From Kalaharituber pfeilii (lineage: Eukaryota; Ascomycota; Pezizomycetes; Pezizales; Pezizaceae), in NCBI GenBank assembly GCA_015179045.1, contig WHUZ01000192.1:1-38172 (forward strand): a stretch of 38,172 bases of DNA, written 5' to 3'. Shown in pieces: positions 21,391 to 29,718 of this stretch (position 1 is the first letter of the stretch; the number at the start of each line of letters is the position of its first letter). Made by a program: the position numbers and the translations under genes. The notes beneath the pieces are model-generated. The model saw only the letters and a list, made by a program, of their open reading frames with translations, was not told where the DNA came from and did no database searches.

Positions 21391-21695
21391 TACTCATCCC
21401 AAGTAACAATCACCAATAGAAAACTGAACTAATTGGGATTGTGGGTCTCATACTTTGGCTATCGGCGTACCTTATATGCGAGGTAATACACGAGCTGAAC
21501 CGCAGTTGCCTGTGGCTAATGGTGAGACTGGTGTGTCTTTCACTCATCATTAGTGAGCCGTTAAAAACCTTCCCGAAGACAAAAGCCAGTGGGAAAAAGT
21601 CTTCGTAAGGAAAAGGTACTCACGTCAACGAACCATCCGAGTAGCATGACCACACAGAATTCCCATTTGTGCGAGATGCTCTGTCCTATGAGCCA

Positions 21696-24420
21696 TCAAT
21701 GCATTATTGGACCGTAGGGTCCCGAAGGCTTCCTCGGATGTTGATCGTGGAACTCTTTGACAGATTCCAATGATCTACGAAGATTCTCAACCGTTTCCCA
21801 AATCTCGTCATCTCTGCCATAGTTCGGTCATGGAAGATGTGGAGATACTATTTGGGAGTCTGTATTATACACTCTCTGCAATACCAGACATTGTGCGTCA
21901 GAAACTCTGTCGGTCTGGGGGTGGTAAGTGGTACAGAGTTGGAGTTCTGTAATATCTTGTCGAAGGGCTGAGGCGAATTATGGTCCACGTTCAGAGATGA
22001 TGTGGCGAGTAGACCAAATTGCCTGAGGACGTCATTGAAGGCGTTGGCGACGTCTCGAGTTGTCCAAGTGTTTTTTACCGGTGTATAGTGCAGCGCTGCA
22101 TTTCGGTGAACCGGTTTGTGACAACTGAAATAGCGTTAAAGCCCTTGGTAGTTCTCTAACAAAGTCCATAGCTATCTCGTCAAGGCTTCCTACTAGTAGG
22201 CATTGGCAAAAGTCTAGTTTGCCTCGGATGTCGGTCGGCTTTGGGCTGCAGGTAGGCTGCACAACCGGCGACATAATCGGCTACTTAGCCGTCCCAGTAG
22301 AAGTTCCAAGAGAGGAGTCTGATGCACACCCCAGTGTCGAGCCACGTTACTGTCGTGGCATAATCCTCATCACTTCAAATATAGTTCGGGTACCTAGCCC
22401 GTCATCGTTCCTTACCCATTCGTCACCGTTGACTCCAGGGATATCAGTTCACACGTCTTCCACTTCACCAGTCCGAGAGGGAGCATCCGCTTTGCCGTTA
22501 GGCTGATGTAATGGAATTTGGAGAGTTTCTGGCTCCGGTTGGACTGCTGGTTGTTGAGGCGTTATTTGATGGTGAAGTGCGTGGTGCATAGTGGACAGTG
22601 AAGACGGTGAACTTAATTCCCAATAGCTCTATCCTCTATTTGTACAATCAAGGATTGCTAAGAGTTCATTATCGTGGATAGAGCTAGTTTCGTTTGGCAG
22701 AGGTCAGTATTCGGGAGTGGTACTCGCAGGGGTAAAGAGTGGTAACATCATTCTTAAGCTCAAGACGCCAGCGAGTGCCTGGTCTGAGCAGTCGGTTTCA
22801 TAATCGTCGGCAGGTATCGATCGAACTGTCGCAGTATGGGGGCACTGATGAACTTGTCTTGGAGTTCCGTAAAAGCAGCTTGCTGCTCTGCCCCCCTAAA
22901 TAAAGGGTATATCTCCGGTCAAGGCTTGTAAGCGGTCGGGTTGTAGCGGAGTAAATTAAGTCGGCGGTAGTAGTTGAGGACGAATCGGCGGCAGTAGTTT
23001 GCAATGCCTAGAAAGGCTTGCATCTTCTTTAATCAGCTGTGGCCAGTCGCGAATGGTAGAGAGTTTGGATAGGTGCATCTTAATCTCGAGGCCATCAATA
23101 AAATGACCAAGGAACATGGTTTCGTGCACATGGAACTCGCACTGCGGGCCCATGTTTGCTCAATCTTGGCAAGCACTTTTCCACTATCCTTTTATGGTCT
23201 CGTTCGGACTTGCCTTCATAGATTAAGAGTCCAGGTACCAAACAACTCTATCGATGCAAGTGAGGATCTCATCTATCATCTCTTCGAAGGAAGCACGTGT
23301 GTTGATGAGTTCAAGAAGTATGACTAGGTGCTTCGAATAAGCCATTGGCTGTGTTTGACAGCCGCCATTCATCGCCTGACTTAATCCGCATGGGGTTGTT
23401 GCCATTATCGAGATCGAGTTTGATAAACCATTTACCGCTTTGGGTCTTCTTTGAGGAGTTCCGACGTTAAGGGCAATGGGTGTTTGTTCGAAATGGTAAG
23501 TTTGCTTAGTGCCCTTATAATCAATACACAGTCAGAGGGACCCATCTATCTTCCGAAAAAAAATCGGTGAAGCTGCTTTTGACCTTGACCTTCATATCTT
23601 CCCTGCTAGTAGGTGTTCGACGATATACCTCTAAAGGACCTCATCTTCTTTCCAGGTACATTGGACCATAGGGAGGCTTCGCATATAAATTCTCGAAAGA
23701 GATTGCATGATTCCAGCTTTGGTGAGGAGGTAAGCGGCATACCTGTTCCTCAGAAAAAACATTAACGTGTCACGAGTACTAGTGCTCGCATGATTCAATC
23801 AACGAAATATCACCCTCTTCAAGGGGATCCTTAGAAAAACCGAAAGCAACTTAACACGAGTGCATCTAACATGCAACAATGCATGGGCCGATATCCATAG
23901 CTTCGGCTCAAACTCAAAGACAAATTTCTTACTCCCTTGATGAGAGTTCAAAACAAAAGACGAAACAAAGTCAACAGAGACTTTCCCGGAACGCCATTGA
24001 CTCGGACGCAATTAATAATGCATCCGCCAATATTCATAACTTCGGCGTCAAATTCGAAAACAAATTCCTTAAACGTCTGGTGGGAGTTCAGAACAGAAGG
24101 CGGAATAAAATTAACGAATGCCTTATCAAATTTTCCTGGAATACCAATACAAGGCACATAATCCCAAGCAGAGGAAACAGAATCAGGAACCGGGATGCCA
24201 GAAAACGAAAACGAAAGCGAAAACGAAAACGAAGGATTCTCAAGAATCTTGATTATCGCAGGTCTTGCTTGTGACCTTATCTTCAACTCCTTACCCAGTC
24301 TGTTAAGGAAACAATCGGCGCAGGGGCCGCACGGTCCACAATAGCCCTAACGGTCTTCCCAGTTTTGAATTTTACCTCGCAACTGAGGAGGTCGCTATGA
24401 TGGGGAGTCCTACATGCTGA
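21696..24420 (-). pseudogene. Element A pol: protease-like region, RT, RNase H, truncated integrase, chromodomain tail
   Basis: Order on the minus strand: KFKTGKTVRAIVDRAA (protease-like, ~24350; the usual D-S/T-G is not present); RT with the CIDYK block (~23540); a damaged active site at 23227-23232, where four bases of the Leu-Asp-Asp-Ile codons are missing compared with D; CEFHVHETMFLGHFIDG (~23120); RNase H blocks (~22800); integrase with a zinc-region remnant, EIAMDFVREL (~22170) and TYHPQTDRVS (21903-21928). The chromodomain tail YGRDDEIWETVENLRRSLES follows about 30 codons later (21728-21822), ending in a TGA at 21696. The intervening integrase core, GPY/F and chromodomain start are missing. 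Several frameshifts and stops are present. The product would have been inactive from birth of the lineage, since B has the same lesions. Confidence 0.85.
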
Positions 24421-25799
24421 GCAGAGTCCCTGTCCACTCCAAATTAGACAGTTCAGTGATCCTCTCGGATCCGTCGACGGTCTATGAGGTGGCCAGAATC
24501 TGTCTTTGTCTTCTTTGGACTAGTCGAGAGAGTGTATTCGTGACTTCGGGGTGTTTTACTTCCCCTTTGTCTTCCTTCTTTAGCTTCGGTTGGGTTTCCA
24601 CCACTTCTTTTCGCAGTATGACGTCATCTTGTACCTGATGCATCGGTTGCCTTTTCGTCTGAATCAGTTCTTCAGGTATATCATTACTCTTCTTGTTCTT
24701 TGGAGGTGGAGGTGGCTGTATCGTAGATCTGCTACTGACAGAGGTGATGTTTGTCTTAGTGGTGGAGGGAGTGAAGCGCTTATCCCCAGGCTTTCCCAGG
24801 GTGTTGGTAATGGAAACTTCCATTAGTTCAAGTTGCTTCGACAATCAAAATGACCCGCTAGAAGGTTCCGGACATCTTCTGAATGCTGGCGGAGACGTCG
24901 AAAATAAGGACAGGGTCGGGGGTCTTTGCCACGTCATTCAACTCATCGATCTCAATTAAGAAATCCTGCATCCTACCCTACTGCTTACATCCGAATGTTT
25001 TGAGCAGCCTCAGCAATGACTGAGGAGTCCTGGAAGGTCATACGCAGTAGGGTAAGAGCTATGGCATATAACGCTGAGGGGTTCCTGATGGAAAAGGTGA
25101 GGGCATGGCCCTTCGAGCGAGAGGTTTCATCGTCGGCAGTAATTCGCGAACTCCTGATCCATCGTTGGACCAGGAAGAAAATTGTCAAGCTCTTTTTCAT
25201 CCCTATCAAACTTTTCTGGAGGGGGAAATTTTCGCAGGAGGTGAAGGAGGAGAGAAATGCCCCACGGCATCAACTGATGGAGGAGTAAGGCCCCACGGCA
25301 TCAACTGACATAACGAGAAGGCGGAGGGTCTCGTACTCGACAGAGAACCGCAAGGCAGGGCACGAGGAGGAGGAGTACCCGCACCATCAATACCCGGCGG
25401 AGGAGGTCCTCCAGGATCAGGTTTTGGTGCGCCGTGTGATTTGCCGACTCGGGTGGGGAACATTTGCAGGTTGCGGAGGAAACTGCACCATCAGTACCCG
25501 GCGGAGGGAATGCTTCGGAGAAGAGCCTTTCGGACCTGGGTAGGTCAAGGAGGGTGCGCTGGCTGTCGTCGTTGCGGAGTCGGTGCTGGCTGGAATGCTA
25601 GCTGCTGCAATACTTGATCACGCATATTTGCCAGTAGCTCGGCAACGTGGGTTATCGTGTTTTGCAGTTCTTGCTGGCTCTGAAAGAAAGGGGTGGATAC
25701 ATTACCTTGAGACGCTTGCTCGTCACGGAGGTTGGCGACATCTTCGGGAGAGGTCCTTGAGGAAGAGGAGGCAGCGGATGAGCCTTCCGGTACCGACAT
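24421..25799 (-). pseudogene. Element A gag
   Basis: The ATG at 25797-25799, 30 bp inside the primer site, gives MSVPEGSSAASSSSRTSPED followed by a Gln-rich helical segment (to 25545, first stop). In the same frame a proline-rich region follows (25463-25206: PDPGGPPPPG, TPPPRALP). After a frameshift comes a capsid-like segment (DEKELDNFLLVQRW replaced in part, SKGHALTFSIRNPSALYAIA, 25209-24985), then a Lys/Gln-rich tail (QPPPPPKNKKSND, 24844-24482). Gag builds the particle and binds RNA. No CCHC knuckle is visible, as in Tf1-type gag. Decayed by frameshifts and stops. Confidence 0.8.
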
Positions 25800-25828
25800 T
25801 GTGGAGGCGGGGTGGTAGGTGAAAGAGG

Positions 25829-25838
25829 AGCGGTGTAA
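25829..25838 (-). promoter_or_regulatory. Element A putative self-priming site
   Basis: Coding strand TT then ACACCGCT, directly inside the 5' LTR. The eight bases are perfectly complementary to AGCGGTGT in the LTR (plus-strand ACACCGCT at 26082-26089), 49 nt after the TATA box start. There is no tRNA-type TGG. Confidence 0.7.
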
Positions 25839-26577
25839 TGTTACGGGCGTGAGGTGCTCGGCTCCGGTGGGCGCTGGAAGGGACCGGATGTTACGGCTAT
25901 GGTGGGGAAAACGGCGGTGCCGGCGTCGTCCCGGAAGTGTGAATACGGCAGGTCGGAATGGCTACGGAGGTGTATACGGCGGACCGGAAGGGCAGCTACT
26001 CGGCGGGGAGCACGCAGCGGAGCGGAGCGATTCACGGGCGTAGTGAGGAACGATAGGTTCAGAGTTATAGAGAAACTTAGGACACCGCTTGTGTCTTGAT
26101 TCTTCTAACTATGACTATCGCCAGCCGGCGCTTATATAGACTTCAGCGCAGCCATACATGAGGGGTCAACAAATGAATAATTGGCTGGCAACGCGGCGAT
26201 TCCTTATCAATGCCAATACCCGTGGTAATAGGCATACGTAACGAAAACATGCAAAAATAGTACGGGACAAAGATAACGAATGTACTAATGCATGTGCGTA
26301 TATAAATAAAGCTTCCGTAATTCGAGTGTATGCATCAAGCTGCATTCCGGATGACACACCCTTCCGTAGTACTGCCCTATCTAAACGATGCGAGAATCAA
26401 CAGCCAAGCCTAACGGGTGATCAGTCCGGTCAATCAGCGTTGGTCTTATGTTCGATTGCAGGGTCAGCGTTTTCCCCTTGGCGGGTAAGTCTTCACCTTT
26501 AGCCGTGGCAGCTAATTAGTAGTGGAACCCTTGCCCCTTGCCACAGTGGTAGGCAAGTTTCCACCTTAGCCGTAACA
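25839..26577 (-). repeat. Element A 5' LTR with promoter
   Basis: 739 bp, CpG-rich, ends GCCGTAACA. Core promoter on the minus strand: GAAGTCTATATAAGCG (TATA at 26132-26138), then GAATCAAGACACAAGCGGTG, where transcription may begin at the AGCGGTGT. The GAAGTCTATATAA block is shared with B, D and E. Confidence 0.95.
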
Positions 26578-26750
26578 CTGCCACTCCAGATAGCAGCTCC
26601 TCCTCCTCCTCCTCTCAGGACAGGCCTATGCCTGCTCTGGCCTCTATTGAGTTTGACCAAGAGTCAGGCTCCAATGGAAGAATTTTCCTTCCACCACCAC
26701 CATCAAGGGCACCCAGGGCTATGAGAGGCTTTGAAGGTGCACCTGGCTCC
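26578..26750 (+). other. 173-bp spacer between A and D with an open, CpG-free frame
   Basis: Begins with the probable right duplication of A. One frame is open throughout: ATPDSSSSSSSQDRPMPALA, then SIEFDQES, RIFLPPPPS and MRGFEGAPGS. It is GC-rich but contains no CpG. It may be the continuation of F gag (a Ser/Pro-rich linker) after the A insertion, although the frame differs by one from that of F. No domain is recognised. Confidence 0.4.
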
Positions 26751-27464
26751 TGTTACGGCTATGGTAAGACTTACCCGGATTGGGGAACACTTACCCTAAA
26801 TCATCACATAAGACCAATGCTGATAGACTGGACTAATTACCCGTTAGGCTTGGTAGTAGATTTATTTATTTATCGAATAGGATAGTGCTAAGAAAGTGTG
26901 TATCAAACTTTTTTGGTATAACCTCTAGGTCTGCAATGTACTCGGCTTATTTAAAAGCTAATATATGTACACATGCACTAGTATATAGCATTATCTTACA
27001 TCCATACTATTTTCACATGTTTCTATTATGTGTGCCTATTACTACCAGTATTGGCATTGATAAGAGATCGTCGCATTACCAGCCAATTATTCATTTGTTA
27101 ATTATTTATATATAGCTACGCTGAAGTCTATATAAGTGCTGGCTGGTGATAGCATAGTTAGAAGAATCAAGACACTAGTGGTATTCTCTAAGTTCTCTAT
27201 AACTTTGAACCTATTATTTCCTCAATATGCCCATGAATCGTTCCGCTCTGCTGCATGCTCTACACTGAGTAGCTGCCCTTCCAGTTCCACGTATACACTT
27301 CCGTAGCCATACCGATCTGCCGCATTCATACTTCCATGACAACTCCAGTACCACTGTACACAAACCTCTATAGCGACTCTGACCTACAGTATTCACTCTC
27401 CTATAGCTATAATATCTGATACCTTTTAGCACCCACCAGAGCCGAGCCTCTTACACCCATAACA
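26751..27464 (+). repeat. Element D 5' LTR
   Basis: 714 bp, TGTTACGGCTATGG to CATAACA. It corresponds to the reverse complement of the A LTR but lacks ~75 bp near its start. The deletion runs between two similar ACGGCTAAGGT sequences in A and so may be a short-repeat recombination. TATA box 27129-27135; R motif AGTGGTAT (decayed) at 27177, 48 nt downstream. Confidence 0.88.
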
Positions 27465-27474
27465 TTATACTGCT
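27465..27474 (+). promoter_or_regulatory. Element D putative self-priming site (decayed)
   Basis: TT then ATACTGCT directly after the LTR, the transition-decayed equivalent of TTACACCGCT in A and F. Confidence 0.5.
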
Positions 27475-27500
27475 CCTTCACCTACCATCCCGCCTCCACA

Positions 27501-28682
27501 ATATCGATACCGGAAGACTCATTTGCTGCCTCCTCTTCCTCGAGAACCTCTCCCTGAAGATGTCGCCAACTTCTATGACAAAGTGAATATTAACACTATG
27601 TGTATCGCCTGAGCCTGTGAGTGTATAGTTCTTTTGGCAAATGCATTTCAAGGTAATATATCTACCCCTGTCTCTCAGAGCCCAGCAAGAACTACAAAAT
27701 ACAATAACCTATATTACCTAGCTACTGGCAAGTATGCATAATCAAGTGTTACAGCAGCCAGCGCAGCCTCCTTAGCCTACCTAGGTCTGAAAGGCTCTTC
27801 TCCAAAGCATGTCCTTCACCAGGTATTGATAGTATGGTTACTCCTCCTCCTCATGCCCCACCTCGTGGTTCTTATCGAGTACAAGACTCTATACCTCTTC
27901 GTTATCACTACGAGTCAAGCACTGCCATGGGGCCTTTCTCTCCTCCTCCACCTCCTTATAATCTCTATGAGTCAGTTATTGCCATAGGGCTTTCTTCCTT
28001 CTCGTATGTCTCCTCGCAGCTCCCGCCGAGCTCAAGATTCAATGCCTTCTCCTCCTCCTCCATCAGTTAATGCTATAGAGGCCTCCTCCGCCTCCTGTGA
28101 AAATTCTCTCTTCCAGAAAAGTTTAATGGGGATGAAAAAGAGCTTGACAATTTTCTTTTCTAGTCTAACGATAGATCAGGAGTTCACGAATCATTGACGA
28201 TAATGAAACCTCTCACTTAGAGGGCCCTGCCCTCACCTTTTCTATTAGAACCCCTTAGCGTTATATTCTACAGCTCTCACCCTACTGCGTATAACCTTCT
28301 AGAACTCCTCAGCCATTGCTGAGGATGCTTGAAACATTCAGATACATAAGCAGTGGGGTAGATTGTAGGATTTCTTGATTGAGATTGATGAGTTTAATGA
28401 TGTGGCAAAGATCCCTAATTCCGTCCTCATTTCCTATATTCCACCAGCATTCTGAAGATGTCCGAAACCTTCTAGCTAGTCATCCTAAGTGTTGAAGCTA
28501 CTGGAACCAATGGAAGTTTCTATTGCCAATGCTTTGAGAAAGCTTAGAAATAAGTACTTCACTCCCACTACCACTATGACAAACATCATCTCCTTCAGCA
28601 GCAACTCTATAATACAGCCACTTCCACCTCCGAAGAATAAGAAGAATGATGACATACTTGAGGAACTGATTCAGAAGAAAGG
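27501..28682 (+). pseudogene. Element D gag, 5' part
   Basis: The start codon of A is ATA here (27501-27503), followed by SIPEDSFAASSSSRTSP. It then has the same proline-rich region (27830-28070), a capsid-like segment (EKFNGDEKELDNFLF, about 28117-28161, then RSSRIIDDNETSHLEGPALTF in another frame) and the Lys-rich tail up to EELIQKK, where E has inserted. Stops and frame changes are numerous. Confidence 0.75.
28678..28682. repeat. Target site duplication of element E, left copy (AAAGG)
   Basis: AAAGG abuts the left LTR of E and recurs exactly at 35583-35587. The uninterrupted homologue in A has a single AAAAGG at this point. Confidence 0.93.
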
Positions 28683-28845
28683 TGTTAGCATAGACGTCAC
28701 TGGACTCACGAAAGTGGCACTAGTTTTCCGCGAAGGCAGCGAAGCAGACGGCAGAGGTTACACAAGAGCATTTTCAAGTGAGAGACTTAGAACACTCCTT
28801 GTGTCTTGATTTCCTTCTAGCTAAGTATTCAGCTCGTTTATATAG

Positions 28846-28852
28846 ACTTCCG
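28846..28852 (-). promoter_or_regulatory. TATA box of the E 3' LTR
   Basis: Coding strand GGAAGTCTATATAAACGAGC; the same GAAGTCTATATAA block occurs in the A, B and D LTRs. Confidence 0.6.
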
Positions 28853-28956
28853 GCCATCATACATAACTAGTCAATTGATAGTAACATGACGATAAACATG
28901 CTAAGGTATACAGGCAGACAAATGTAACAGAAAACATGCATCAGGAAGGTCCATAA

Positions 28957-29215
28957 TAGCAGGAAAGGCGTGAACATAATAGAAGCATGCATTAGGAAGG
29001 TCCGTGGTAGCTGGAAAGGCGTGGATGTAATGGAGGCATATATTAGGAAGGTCTGCGGTAGTCGGAAAGGTATGAATGTAATAGAGGCATGAATTAGGAA
29101 GGTCTGCGGTAGCCGGAAAGGCGTGAACATAATGGAGGTATGCATTAAGAAGGTCTGCAGTAGCCGGAAAGGCGTAAACATAATAGAAACATGCATCAGG
29201 AAGGTCTATGATGCA
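28957..29215 (-). repeat. 51-bp tandem repeats (x5) in the U3 of the E 3' LTR
   Basis: Plus-strand units begin AGGTCTGCGGTAGCCGGAAAG and end near GCATGCATTAGGA. They lie upstream of the TATA box on the coding strand, where an enhancer would be. The unit length is a multiple of three, so two long but meaningless minus-strand ORFs (28867-29196 and 28901-29224) span the array. The 5' LTR has the same five copies at about 35147-35410. Confidence 0.88.
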
Positions 29216-29377
29216 TGTGCGCATATTGGTAGACCATGTGCAACTTCAATACACACTTCAGTAGGCAACCGCTATTTAGTAGTGGACGTTGCCTAGTGGT
29301 GATCAGTCATATCTTTAGCATACGTCTCTGGTGGTGCTTCTGGAACTGACTTCGTAAGTCTTACCTTAGCCATAACA

Positions 29378-29396
29378 TCACCCCCGTTTTAGAGCT
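29378..29396 (-). promoter_or_regulatory. Element E polypurine tract
   Basis: Coding strand AAAACGGGGGTGA immediately before the 3' LTR. Confidence 0.8.
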
Positions 29397-29718
29397 TTTT
29401 TGCCTCGAAAAGCTTCTAAAAATCTGAAAATCTATTCGGTGGGGTTAGTGTATGCTCTTGTGTGGCTAAGAGTGTCGGCATACCCTATGTACAAAGTACT
29501 GGTGATTCATTGTAAGTACAATGGCTGATGATAAGACTGGTGTATTCTGCTCTTAAATTTAGTGTTAGCCATTAAACCACTTCTCAGGTAAAACCCTGTG
29601 GGAAACCCTTGAGAGTGTGGAAGGCATAATACCTACATGAGGTTGTAGCTTTGCTAGCTAGACCTCAATAGTACCATATAATATATCACGATACCTGTAA
29701 GGCGGGGTCCTTAGGCTT

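Larger units (their letters stand above)
20636..26577 (-). mobile_element. Element A: non-autonomous chromovirus, complete LTR to LTR
   Basis: A 5942-bp element with LTRs of 737 and 739 bp, a polypurine tract inside the left LTR and a primer site inside the right LTR, so the coding strand is minus. It still has many CpGs and looks younger than B. Gag and pol are traceable but broken, including a 4-nt deletion in the RT active site and loss of the second half of integrase. B carries the same defects. It interrupts the gag of F. Confidence 0.92.
28683..29377 (-). repeat. Element E 3' LTR
   Basis: 695 bp, TGTTAGCATAG to GCCATAACA. Contains five tandem 51-bp repeats (next but one entry). TATA on the minus strand near 28848; R motif here reads AGGAGTGT. 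Confidence 0.95.

Noticed and set aside
28867..29224. Two overlapping minus-strand ORFs of 107-109 codons with 17-residue repeats
   Set aside because: They lie entirely in the 51-bp LTR repeats, whose length is a multiple of three, so frames stay open automatically. They are upstream of the element TATA box and have no conserved start.
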